This document shows, piece after piece, positions 10,412 to 18,119 of a stretch of 38,292 nt of DNA (positions within the stretch are counted from its first letter, which is position 1; the number at the start of each line of letters is the position of its first letter). This DNA comes from Planctomycetaceae bacterium (lineage in GTDB: Bacteria > Planctomycetota > Phycisphaerae > Phycisphaerales > SM1A02). Both the position numbers and the translations under genes were made by a program. Below the pieces are notes generated by a model. The model worked only from the letters and a program-made list of their open reading frames with translations, had not been told where the DNA came from and did not search any database. Location: assembly GCA_002683215.1 (NCBI GenBank), contig NYSY01000055.1, positions 18,064-56,355 of the forward strand, written 5' to 3'.

Positions 10412-11422
10412 GTGGACGAGCAGCCCGGACCAAGCCCTGAGACGGAGGCGTGGCGACGGATCGCCGCGGCGATCGTCGCCGGAACCGAGGACCAATCGGT
10501 CGCGGGGGCGTTCTGGGTGGCGGTCGAGGCAAGGATCTGGAGCATCGTTCTCTCCGGCCGCCGAGCCGATCCCGGAAGCCACCGGGTCCGCCCGAAATAC
10601 CGGGATCTCTTCTTCGAGGATACGGCCGCGGCGGAGGACTTCGTGTCCGAACTCGCAGCGCAGACCGATCGACGTCGGATCGCCGGGCTCTATCAGAAGC
10701 AGGAATTCCTCGGTCTCGAACGCGAGGAGATGCTTCAGCGGATCGCGGCGCGGTCGTTCGTCCGGCGACGTGCGGTGTCCTTCATTCGAAGTGCCGGCCG
10801 GGGTGGAATGGTCGGGCTTCCCGAAGGGGCGCGGGGCCCCGGTTCGTTCGACGCCGGGCCCGACGGCGGCTGGGGCGGAACGATCGAGGATCGAAACGAC
10901 GACGGATCAACGGCAGCGGAATTCGGCCTGCTGCATCGGCTGCTCGACCACGAGCCGGTCCTCCGTCTGGAGCTCCGAGGCAAGCGGCCGAACGCGGTCG
11001 AGATGACCGCGGCGTTGCACACCTGGCTCCTGCTCGATTCGGCGCTGGCGGATCGGGCGACGCTCCTCGAACGACTGCAGAATGATGTCGTCGGCGGAAT
11101 CGAAGCGGTGGAGACGGCGATCCGGGAAGGCTGGGACGAGGTCCGTCGGGAGCTCGTCGCCTGTGACGACGAGATCGCAGGTCATCCCGGCATGGAACAG
11201 AAGCGTCTGGAGGAGATCGATCGACGCCGGACCCAGCTTCATGCCCGGTGGATCTTCGAACCGCTCTCCAGCACGCGAGTCCGCGACCTCCTTGGACTTC
11301 CCTCTTTGAACGCGGGCGAAAAGCGGAATTCCAACTACCGTTCGGAGCGGACCATCCTGTTCCCGATGATCGGTGCGCTGTTGTCGAATCACCTTGCCGA
11401 ACCCGAGGCCTCCGACGAATGA
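10412..11422 (+). CDS. Unrecognised protein with weak sigma-70-like features (cluster gene 1)
   Basis: A 336-residue soluble protein with a GTG start preceded by a strong GAGGAGG ribosome site at 4 nt. I do not recognise a named family. Residues 35-132 resemble sigma-70 region 2 in layout: an acidic FEDTAAAEDFVSELAAQ (68-84) like the DAEDLVQE helix, then LQRIAARSFVRRRAVSFIRS (108-127) like the helix that contacts the -10 element. The C-terminal part around 288-327 (STRVRDLLGL, then YRSERTILFPMIGALL) could be a helix-turn-helix like region 4. This is pattern similarity only. The long middle part is acidic and helical. The stop codon overlaps the next ATG (ATGA), so translation of the two genes is coupled. 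Alternative: an unrelated helical DNA-binding or adaptor protein. Confidence 0.6.
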   Translation: MDEQPGPSPETEAWRRIAAAIVAGTEDQSVAGAFWVAVEARIWSIVLSGRRADPGSHRVRPKYRDLFFEDTAAAEDFVSELAAQTDRRRIAGLYQKQEFLGLEREEMLQRIAARSFVRRRAVSFIRSAGRGGMVGLPEGARGPGSFDAGPDGGWGGTIEDRNDDGSTAAEFGLLHRLLDHEPVLRLELRGKRPNAVEMTAALHTWLLLDSALADRATLLERLQNDVVGGIEAVETAIREGWDEVRRELVACDDEIAGHPGMEQKRLEEIDRRRTQLHARWIFEPLSSTRVRDLLGLPSLNAGEKRNSNYRSERTILFPMIGALLSNHLAEPEASDE

Positions 11423-12045
11423 CCATCGCGGATCCGCAGGCCCAACTCGCGTCGCTCCTCGCCCTCGAACAACCGGTCGAGCCCACGATCCCACTTCGCT
11501 TCGGGTCTCGACGCGGCCGGGACGAACATGTCCGAAAGCATGTGCTCGGAACTCGGGCGGAGCGATGGTGGGACCTGCTCGGGCAGGATGCGATCGATGC
11601 CGCCCGGCAGGCCGATCACGATTTCGGTGAGGGGCACCGGGATCCTCGATTCGAGCGGCTTGCCCGCGCTTACGAGTCGTTTCTTTCGGAGCGGCTGCTG
11701 GCCGCGGTCCAGACGGGTCTTCACCACGTCCACATCGTCACCTTCGAACTCGCAACGCCTCCCCCTGGCGTGACGGCGATGCTCGGGTATCGAGTGTCCC
11801 GCCGGGTCGTGGTCGCGTGGTCGCCCAAGGAGAAAATGCGAATCGTGGCTGGATTTCCGGTCAGGGACGGGGAATCCCCCGCGTACACCCTCTGGAGCGG
11901 TTTTCGGCACGACGTGAAGGCGTCGGCCGGGCGTTTCTCCCGAGGCATTCGAACCCGGATGCTCGATCGACATCGCCACCATCAGGAACGCCTCGTCGCC
12001 ATCCACGACGGCGAAGCGGACTGGGGTCCGGAGTCTGCAAAGTGA
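11419..12045 (+). CDS. Unrecognised 208-residue protein (cluster gene 2)
   Basis: A basic soluble protein that begins inside the stop codon of the preceding gene through a 4-nt ATGA overlap, so the two are very likely made together. No signal peptide or membrane segment is visible. The N-terminal half is helical and rich in charged residues (DEHVRKHVLGTRAERWWDLL, then ERLARAYESFLSERLLAAV). The C-terminal half has alternating hydrophobic segments that look like a beta sheet (HHVHIVTFELA, RRVVVAWSP, RIVAGFPV), then YTLWSGFRHDV and an Arg/His-rich tail. A small alpha+beta fold with an aromatic/His-rich end could be a nuclease- or toxin-like domain, but no catalytic motif can be assigned. Function unknown. 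Confidence 0.7.
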   Translation: MTIADPQAQLASLLALEQPVEPTIPLRFGSRRGRDEHVRKHVLGTRAERWWDLLGQDAIDAARQADHDFGEGHRDPRFERLARAYESFLSERLLAAVQTGLHHVHIVTFELATPPPGVTAMLGYRVSRRVVVAWSPKEKMRIVAGFPVRDGESPAYTLWSGFRHDVKASAGRFSRGIRTRMLDRHRHHQERLVAIHDGEADWGPESAK

Positions 12046-12075
12046 CCGTGCATCTTCCAGATCGATCGGTTCCGT

Positions 12076-12097
12076 CCACCCGCCCTTCGGCGGGTGG
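12076..12097 (+). repeat. 9-bp hairpin with TTC-type tetraloop between cluster genes 2 and 3
   Basis: CCACCCGCC and GGCGGGTGG flank a CTTC loop, giving a perfect and very stable hairpin 31 nt after the stop of gene 2. There is no U-run after it. It may stabilise the upstream mRNA end or lower expression of the downstream genes. Confidence 0.5.
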
Positions 12098-12183
12098 TCG
12101 TGCGGTCTCAATCCGGACACCGCCCTCGCTGGTGGCATCCAACTCACCTCCCGGTCTTCAAGGCCGCCGAGGAAAGACAATCC

Positions 12184-13140
12184 ATGACCAAACATTCGAC
12201 ATCGGATTCACCCACTCCGGACCCGAACGATTCCGCGGCTACCGCGGCGATGCTCGCTGACTTCCGTCACGAGCTCGACGCGGAGTCCGCGTGGTTCGAA
12301 CAACCCGTGGACTCGTCGGCCGAGGCGCCGGAACCACGTGACTTCATCGGCTGGCTGCTTCGGGCCGCCCGTCTCGCCGCCTGCGGCGACCCGGTTCCGT
12401 TTCAGGCATGGCCCCGGTTGGCGACGAAGCTCGGCATCCGGGTGGCCGATGCCATCGCGGAGACCGCGGAGGCTGGAATCGCCGTGCTCGACGAATCCTC
12501 GGGCATCCCGCTCGGCGAGGGGATCGGGGATGCGGAAGACGCCTCCTGCCTGATGGCGGTCGAAGGCGAGCTCACCGGGCTGTTGCAGGATTCCGCCGCC
12601 TGGGTGCGACTCTGGACGATGGCCGCCGAAGAGATTCCGCTGGACGACCTTGCCTTTGAAATCGTCGAACACCGCCGACTCACCTGGCCGATTCCGTCCG
12701 CCGCACGGCTCGCGATCGTGGCCACGCCCCTTCATGAAATCGATTTTCTCACCGCGGCGAAGGTGACGACGCCGGCGGTTCGACTGGCGCCGGTCTTCGA
12801 TTCGGCCCCGGAGCTCGCGCACTTTGATGGCGGGAGACCATCACCACGAATGCTCGATCGATTCAATTCCCGACACGGACGGGGGGTCACCCCCAGTGGT
12901 CTCGATCTCGAAGTTCGGGCGGTGCTCGACGAATGGTGGGGCGTCTTCATCCGCATCGAGGGAACCGCGGTGAAGGCGACTCGGCACGTCCGGCTTGGAA
13001 CGCTCGCGTTGAAGGAGGTCGCGGATCAACCGGGGCTGTGGACCGCGGCGATCGACCGAATGCCGCTCGAAGCGATCCTGCGAATCCTCAACGGCGACAT
13101 CGCCGTACGAACCGACGACGGCGGTCGTTTTCTCGTCTGA
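12184..13140 (+). CDS. Unrecognised 318-residue protein (cluster gene 3)
   Basis: A soluble, acidic protein with a clear ribosome site (GAGGAAAG, 7 nt before ATG). The first 45 residues are low in complexity and rich in Ser, Thr, Pro and Asp, probably disordered. Residues 50-170 are helical and Ala/Glu-rich (DFIGWLLRAARLAA, then ATKLGIRVADAIAETAEAGI). The C-terminal 170 residues alternate hydrophobic strands with charged loops and contain ARLAIVATPLHEIDFLTAAK and VLDEWWGVFIRIEG. No catalytic motif, signal peptide or membrane segment is seen. The gene follows gene 2 after 138 nt and precedes the Lon-like gene by 105 nt, all on one strand, so a shared process is likely. Function unknown. Confidence 0.7.
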   Translation: MTKHSTSDSPTPDPNDSAATAAMLADFRHELDAESAWFEQPVDSSAEAPEPRDFIGWLLRAARLAACGDPVPFQAWPRLATKLGIRVADAIAETAEAGIAVLDESSGIPLGEGIGDAEDASCLMAVEGELTGLLQDSAAWVRLWTMAAEEIPLDDLAFEIVEHRRLTWPIPSAARLAIVATPLHEIDFLTAAKVTTPAVRLAPVFDSAPELAHFDGGRPSPRMLDRFNSRHGRGVTPSGLDLEVRAVLDEWWGVFIRIEGTAVKATRHVRLGTLALKEVADQPGLWTAAIDRMPLEAILRILNGDIAVRTDDGGRFLV

Positions 13141-13171
13141 GCGATCGGGACGCCCCGGTGCCCGGTTTCGA

Positions 13172-13177
13172 TAGGCT
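13172..13177 (+). promoter_or_regulatory. Possible -10 element (TAGGCT) for the Lon-domain gene
   Basis: TAGGCT 68 nt before the ATG of cluster gene 4, in the same sequence class as other TAG-type hexamers in this window. It would give gene 4 its own promoter. No -35 box is seen. Confidence 0.3.
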
Positions 13178-13245
13178 GTGGACTCCTCGCGGGCGGCGGC
13201 AGTCCGCGGTCCGCCATTGTTCCGCCTCTGGGAAGATCACCCGAG

Positions 13246-15396
13246 ATGAACGAGCAGGGGTCCGCTCAGAACCTCGATGCGCCGACCACGGTGGTCGAAT
13301 CACCAGACGCGACCAGCGGCATAAGTTGGCGACGGGTCTACGAGTGTCCTTCGCCGGACGCCTTCCGGACCCGTCACCAGGCACGGCCTGAAGAACGCGG
13401 TTGGATCGCCCTCGATCGGACCTTCGCCGATCGGGTGGGATCCACACCGGCCTTCGAACCGGAGATCCACCCCGAGATCCGCGCGATCTCCCTCGCGGAT
13501 GCGACGGTGTTTCTTCTGGCGGCGACCCATACGGACCCACCCGGTCGAATCGGTCATGTCGCCGCTCGGACGGCAGCCCGCTTTTCGGGACACGCGACGG
13601 TCCGGATGGCCGGGGCGACCCTTCATGCGGGCGAACAGGTGATCGAGCGGGTGGTCGACCGGCTGATGGAGGTCCATCGAGTGCTGGCGCCCGAGGCGGC
13701 GCCGCCGGAATTCGAAATCGCGATCCCCCGCGAGGGCGTCGGTGACAGCCATGCCCTTGCGGCCGGAGTCGCCTGCGTCCTCGCGCTCTTCGGTTGCCGG
13801 TGTCGGACGTCGACCGCTGCGACCGGCGGCTACGACGCCGCCACGGGACGATTCCGACCGGTCCCGTCTGCGACGCTGGGGGCGAAACTCGCGGCGGCCG
13901 AACGTTGGAACATGCGTCGCGTCATGATCGTCGAAGGGCAGACCTTCGACGGCATCACCGGCGTCGCCCCGGCCTCCGCCGGGGATGCATCGCGATTCTG
14001 GCGCGGCATCGAACTGCTGGAGTTGCCCGCCGATCCGGCGGCCCTTCCGATTCGGGTGGTCGAAGAGATCGCGGACGCGCCGCGAGTCGACGCCCTTCGG
14101 CAGGCATTGGGACTCTATGACCGCCACGTGGCTCGAAATCTCACCACCACGTTGGAGGCCGTGCTCGAGGCGACCGCGCCGTTTCTTCCGCCGCGATTCG
14201 ACGCCGAAGTCGCACGCACCTGCGGCGGCGATGCTGGGGCGGACCGCCGGGAGTGCCTCGAAGAATCGACCGAGGGCTCGAACGAGGACGAGTGCATCGA
14301 CTCGATCCTCGCCCTCATGGCCGCCGACATCCGGAGTCGAAAGCATCTGCACGCCGGTCGTTCCGAAGAAGCTTCCGCCTGGTACGACATCGCGAATCGG
14401 TTTCGGGGGCTCGACGATCTGCCCGACGGCGTCCTTGGCGATCACCTCCTGTACGAACAGACGGCGCACCGGGCCGTGATCGCGATCGACCAGGGCGTGC
14501 TGGAAGACGATGGGCCCGTTTCGGGGCCCCACGCGGTGCTCGGGCGCCGAATCGCCGATCTGGATGAACGGTGGTGCACGACCAACCAGTCGATGCAGCG
14601 GATATTCCTTGCGAACACGCGGGCGAGGCAACGGTTGTATCTCGCCAGACTCGAACTCGACGTGGCGGGGGGCGAGGCGGCGCTCGGCGACTGCCTCGCC
14701 CACGAATCCCGCTGGGCGTCGCTGCTCGAGACGTATGCGGAACAACGCCTTCGACTCGGCAACACCAATCTCCGGCGACAGGAGAACTTCTGGATCGAGC
14801 ACCTCGTCACGTTCGCGATGCTTCAGGATCCCCGGGGTTTCGACCGACTGGCGTGGCGACCCGATCGCGGTCGTCTCAAGATTCTGCTGGAGGCTCGATT
14901 GCCCTGGATGGAGCGTGCCCCCGGGGACGTCTCGAAACACGGGGCGTACGACCTGCTCGCGCTGGTGCAGTGGCGATGGCTCGCGGACGGACCGGATCCG
15001 GATCTGCTCCGTGCCGCGGAACGACGCCTTCTGGAGATCGCCTCCGCGACGGGCTCGGGCGAACCCCCGCATCCACTCCCGTCGATCGCAGGATGGCTGC
15101 TTCGATCGGATGTCGACGGGGTGCTCGATCGCCCGGCGATCCAACGGATCCTGATCGCGGCGGTGAACGCGCACGGGGTGGTCCCTGACGCATCGCCGGA
15201 CCCGCGGGCGGGCAGCATCCAGCGGGTGCTGGCCCACCGGTCTGCACGGATCCTCGAGTTGGAAGGGGTTTCGGACGAACGCGGGGGCGCCTGGTCGCAA
15301 CGGATTTCGACCGCCCTTCGCCCTGATTCGCTCGCGCGATATCTGCACCGGATCATCGAGGATCCCGAGTTGATGCTCGCCCGCTGTCCCTACTGA
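13246..15396 (+). CDS. Lon-type (S16) Ser-Lys protease domain protein lacking AAA+ module (cluster gene 4)
   Basis: A 716-residue soluble protein. Residues about 75-235 match the proteolytic domain of Lon. A strand/helix pair GHATVRMAGATLHAGEQVIE corresponds to the Lon segment before the active site, FEIAIPREGVGDSHALAAG corresponds to the catalytic-serine loop and gives Ser168, TAATGGYD matches the Lon AMTGEI strand, and GAKLAAAERWNMRRVMIVEG matches the LKEKLLAA helix and gives Lys214. The Ser-Lys spacing of 46 residues is close to the 43 in Lon. No Walker A or B and no Lon substrate-binding domain is present. The N-terminal 70 residues are unrelated to Lon. Residues 240-716 are almost wholly helical and may be a TPR/HEAT-like scaffold. 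Substrate unknown; a protein from genes 1-3 is a natural candidate. The S16 assignment is by motif and spacing. Confidence 0.75.
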   Translation: MNEQGSAQNLDAPTTVVESPDATSGISWRRVYECPSPDAFRTRHQARPEERGWIALDRTFADRVGSTPAFEPEIHPEIRAISLADATVFLLAATHTDPPGRIGHVAARTAARFSGHATVRMAGATLHAGEQVIERVVDRLMEVHRVLAPEAAPPEFEIAIPREGVGDSHALAAGVACVLALFGCRCRTSTAATGGYDAATGRFRPVPSATLGAKLAAAERWNMRRVMIVEGQTFDGITGVAPASAGDASRFWRGIELLELPADPAALPIRVVEEIADAPRVDALRQALGLYDRHVARNLTTTLEAVLEATAPFLPPRFDAEVARTCGGDAGADRRECLEESTEGSNEDECIDSILALMAADIRSRKHLHAGRSEEASAWYDIANRFRGLDDLPDGVLGDHLLYEQTAHRAVIAIDQGVLEDDGPVSGPHAVLGRRIADLDERWCTTNQSMQRIFLANTRARQRLYLARLELDVAGGEAALGDCLAHESRWASLLETYAEQRLRLGNTNLRRQENFWIEHLVTFAMLQDPRGFDRLAWRPDRGRLKILLEARLPWMERAPGDVSKHGAYDLLALVQWRWLADGPDPDLLRAAERRLLEIASATGSGEPPHPLPSIAGWLLRSDVDGVLDRPAIQRILIAAVNAHGVVPDASPDPRAGSIQRVLAHRSARILELEGVSDERGGAWSQRISTALRPDSLARYLHRIIEDPELMLARCPY

Positions 15397-15438
15397 TCGC
15401 CGGTTGCGTGGGCGGCTCGCGTCGCCGAACATGGCGGC

Positions 15439-16209
15439 ATGCCTCGTGCCTCGGGAAAGACTCGTGCCAGGTCCAGGGTCGCGGATGCCGCGGAGGCGAT
15501 CTCGTCCCAGCTCTCCGCGGAGGTCGGGGCTTTGACGTTCGGCGAACCGGTCGATGTGGTCTACAACCCGCTCGACTACGCGTGGGCATCGCACCGGGAG
15601 TACCTTCGGCGATATGCGCGGCGCGGCATTCGCGCCCTGCTGCTGGGGATGAATCCCGGCCCGTGGGGCATGGCTCAGACCGGCGTGCCGTTCGGCGAGG
15701 TCGAGATGGTGCGGACCTTCCTGGGCATCGAGGCCCCGGTCGAGAAGCCGACGATCGAACATCCGAAGCGTCCGATCACCGGCTTCGCCTGTACCCGCCG
15801 CGAAGTGAGTGGAGCACGATTGTGGGGTTGGGTCGCCGAGCGTTTCACCGACGCAGATGCCTTCTTCGACGACTTCTTCGTCTGGAACGACTGTCCGCTC
15901 TCCTTCATGGAGGCGGGCGGCCGCAACCGCACTCCGGACAAACTGCCGATCGACGAACGCCGGCCCCTGGAAGCGGCGTGTGGACGAGGCCTGCGGGCGA
16001 TGGTCGATCTGCTGGAGCCGGAGATGGTGGTCGGCGTCGGCGGTCATGCGACGCGTCGGCTCGCGACCACCCTCGCGGATCGGGTCGAGGCGGGCATGCG
16101 GGTGGGAACGATCCTGCATCCGTCCCCCGCGAGCCCGGCCGCGAATCGAGGCTGGGCGCCGGTGGCCGAAGCGCAGATGGTCGAGATGGGCCTGTTGTCC
16201 CGGTCGTGA
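15439..16209 (+). CDS. SMUG1-type uracil-DNA glycosylase
   Basis: A 256-residue single-strand-selective monofunctional uracil-DNA glycosylase, which removes uracil and oxidised pyrimidines such as 5-hydroxymethyluracil in base excision repair. The match to animal SMUG1 is striking: LLGMNPGPWGMAQTGVPFGE at 69-87 carries the active-site Asn72, EHPKRP and EVSGARLWGW follow, then NDCPL and GRNRTPDKLP, and LHPSPASPAANRGW at 226-239 contains the second catalytic motif with His227. Length is close to that of SMUG1. The ATG at 15439 lies 42 nt after the Lon-domain gene on the same strand; an extended basic N-terminus (15 residues) precedes the core. It converges on the HEPN-like gene with 15 nt between. 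Identification is strong. Confidence 0.94.
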   Translation: MPRASGKTRARSRVADAAEAISSQLSAEVGALTFGEPVDVVYNPLDYAWASHREYLRRYARRGIRALLLGMNPGPWGMAQTGVPFGEVEMVRTFLGIEAPVEKPTIEHPKRPITGFACTRREVSGARLWGWVAERFTDADAFFDDFFVWNDCPLSFMEAGGRNRTPDKLPIDERRPLEAACGRGLRAMVDLLEPEMVVGVGGHATRRLATTLADRVEAGMRVGTILHPSPASPAANRGWAPVAEAQMVEMGLLSRS

Positions 16210-16224
16210 ACGGCTGATCCGTGA

Positions 16225-16920
16225 TCAGGCGTCGTCGGTGGGCGGGTACGGCACCGGCGTCCAACGAAGGTCGGCTTCGAGCCCGTCGTCGAGGACGAGT
16301 ACCTCGAGCGTGGTTCGGAGCAGTCGGTCGAGAAGGATCGCCGCGGGCTCGACGGTGGAGCGGTTGGTCTTGCCGCCATGCGTGGCGTTGCCGTGGATCA
16401 ACTGGCCTCGTAACAGCAGCAGTCGGTTCACCAGCTCCCGGAAGAGATGCTCGATTCGTCCCGCATCCAGCCACTCGTCGATCCGCCCCGCAATCTTGGT
16501 CTGGGAACCAAGCTGTTCCGCCCCGGGTTCCACCCACCAGTCTCGATGGAAGAACGGGCTGCCGTAGATCTCCATCAGGAGGTCCCGATCCCGGCGAAGG
16601 GCCGGCAGCATCCGGTCGCGGCGGAGGGCGTCGTGCGCCGCGAGATCCACCAGAAAACATCGCCACGCTTCGCTCTGACGCAGGTTCCTGCCGCCGTCGA
16701 CGTGGACCTGGCCCCACAAGGCGTTGAATGCGATCATGCGGAGGATGAAGGCGAGGTCCGCATCGTCGGCGTCGGCCGCCACCGCCGCCCGGTCCGCCCA
16801 GGACAGGGCGCGATAGAGCCGAAGGTGCACGCCGTCGGAAAACCGGCGACCGGCGCGATGCGCTTCGTTGAGCGGTTGCCAGGCGTCCCGGATCGCTTCG
16901 ATGCTCGAAATCGGTTCCAT
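16225..16920 (-). CDS. HEPN-like (Apea-type) protein
   Basis: A 231-residue, mainly helical soluble protein. Near the C-terminus the helix LVNRLLLLRGQLIHGNATHG contains R171-G-Q-L-I-H176, an R-x4-H motif as in HEPN domains, with the following Gly-Asn as in Apea-type members (typically R-N-x-L-x-H-G). A preceding helix (IAFNALWGQVHVDG, 64-76) and a WW-containing middle segment fit a helical bundle. HEPN proteins are often RNases in toxin-antitoxin or defence loci, or nucleotide-linked regulators. No nucleotidyltransferase antitoxin gene adjoins, so a standard HEPN-MNT pair is not present. It stands alone on the minus strand, between the glycosylase and the DUF3500 gene. RNase activity is inference. 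Confidence 0.65.
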   Translation of the reverse strand: MEPISSIEAIRDAWQPLNEAHRAGRRFSDGVHLRLYRALSWADRAAVAADADDADLAFILRMIAFNALWGQVHVDGGRNLRQSEAWRCFLVDLAAHDALRRDRMLPALRRDRDLLMEIYGSPFFHRDWWVEPGAEQLGSQTKIAGRIDEWLDAGRIEHLFRELVNRLLLLRGQLIHGNATHGGKTNRSTVEPAAILLDRLLRTTLEVLVLDDGLEADLRWTPVPYPPTDDA

Positions 16921-16994
16921 GGACGCATGGTCGTCGGTTCGGCCCGCGGATGCCAGTCGCGATCCGTCTTCCGCCGAACGCGTTCCATCGCCGG

Positions 16995-17000
16995 TAGGCT
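16995..17000 (+). promoter_or_regulatory. Possible -10 element (TAGGCT) for the DUF3500 gene
   Basis: TAGGCT 67 nt before the chosen ATG at 17068, in the divergent region with the HEPN-like gene. It is identical to the hexamers at 13172 and 35976. No -35 box is evident. Confidence 0.35.
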
Positions 17001-17067
17001 TTGCGGAACCTCAGATCTGGAGCACGACATGATGAGCGACTTCGCCGAAATCCACGAAGAAAGATCC

Positions 17068-18075
17068 ATGACCATGCGGGCGATGAATCACGTGCGGCGC
17101 TTGATCACGATCGTCTCGGCAGTCGTGCTCGCCTTGCCCGCCGCGGCGATGGCCGGGCCGCCGCCGGCATCTCCGCCCTCCGGGGCATCGATGCGAACGG
17201 CGATGATCGACTTCATCGAAACCCTCTCCGAGCCGCAACGGGCGATCGCGATCGCGCCGATCAACGCGCCGGATCGAGGTCGATGGACCTATCTGGCCGG
17301 GCCGCGGACCGGTCTGCGACTCGGTGATCTCGGGGATGACTCCCGGTCCGCGTTCGATCACTTCCTCGATCACGCCCTGAGCCCGATGGGGCGCGACCGC
17401 GTCCGGGAGGTCCTGCGGGTCGAACCGGTGGAGAATCGCGGGGGCGGGGTTCGGACCGGTCCCGGCGAGTACTGGATCCGGATCCACGGCGATCCGACGA
17501 CCGACGAGTCGGCCTGGGCGTGGCGACTCGAGGGCCATCATCTGGTGCTCAACACCGCGATCGTGGACGAACGGATCGTCTCGGTGACGCCGTTCTTCAT
17601 CGGCGCTTCGCCGGCGCGGCATCCGAAGTTCGGTGAGCCTCTGGCGATCGAGGATCAGGCGGCGACGATGTTCCTCGCATCGCTCGACCCCATGCAGGCG
17701 GCCACCGCGAAGGGGATCGGACCTGCACCGGGCGACATCCGAAGTGGCACCATGCCGGACGTCCGGGCGATGGAGGGAAGCGGGCTTCGTGGGGATCGCC
17801 TCACCGAAACCCAGCGGGCCGCCCTCGAGGCCATCGTCTTCGGATTGCTCGACTTCTGGCCGGAGCCCTCGACCGGGCATCTCCGCGGGCGATGGCGAGC
17901 GCAGGATCCCGCGAGGATCGATTTCGGTTGGGCGGGGGCGGGGAGCCGCTCGGGCCCGCACTACTGGCGGATCGATTCACCATCCCTCCTGATCGAATTC
18001 TCGAACACCTCGCCGTCGTTCGATCACGCCCATCTCGTCCTTCGAACCCCGGGCGGCGAGTTCCCGGGCCGCTGA
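17068..18075 (+). CDS. Secreted DUF3500-family protein
   Basis: A 335-residue exported protein. Residues 1-28 form a signal peptide (positive start, hydrophobic core VSAVVLALPAAAM, then A-G). The mature part has the DUF3500 pattern: a motif around WAWRLEGHHLVLNTAIVD (His-His-Leu), then SVTPFFIGASPA, and a C-terminal GPHYWRIDSPSLLIEFSNTS plus FDHAHLVLRTPGGEFP. DUF3500 proteins have no established activity; many are exported. The ATG at 17068 follows a purine-rich GAAGAAAG and gives a proper signal peptide. The in-frame ATG at 17029 would add a charged stretch in front and is less likely. The MFS gene starts 44 nt downstream on the same strand but has its own promoter-like hexamer. Confidence 0.82.
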   Translation: MTMRAMNHVRRLITIVSAVVLALPAAAMAGPPPASPPSGASMRTAMIDFIETLSEPQRAIAIAPINAPDRGRWTYLAGPRTGLRLGDLGDDSRSAFDHFLDHALSPMGRDRVREVLRVEPVENRGGGVRTGPGEYWIRIHGDPTTDESAWAWRLEGHHLVLNTAIVDERIVSVTPFFIGASPARHPKFGEPLAIEDQAATMFLASLDPMQAATAKGIGPAPGDIRSGTMPDVRAMEGSGLRGDRLTETQRAALEAIVFGLLDFWPEPSTGHLRGRWRAQDPARIDFGWAGAGSRSGPHYWRIDSPSLLIEFSNTSPSFDHAHLVLRTPGGEFPGR

Positions 18076-18107
18076 ACCCGATCCCGGCGATCTCCTGGCC
18101 GGAGTGG

Positions 18108-18113
18108 TAGCCT
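18108..18113 (+). promoter_or_regulatory. -10-like TAGCCT placed for a leaderless mRNA
   Basis: TAGCCT ends 6 nt before the ATG of the MFS gene at 18120. With a normal 6-7 nt spacing from -10 to start of transcription, the mRNA would begin at or next to the ATG. No Shine-Dalgarno precedes this ATG, which agrees with a leaderless start. Confidence 0.35.
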
Positions 18114-18119
18114 CCTGCG

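Noticed and set aside
13300-16119. 939-residue minus-strand open frame opposite the Lon-domain and glycosylase genes
   Set aside because: It spans two plus-strand genes with recognisable motifs and has no motif of its own.
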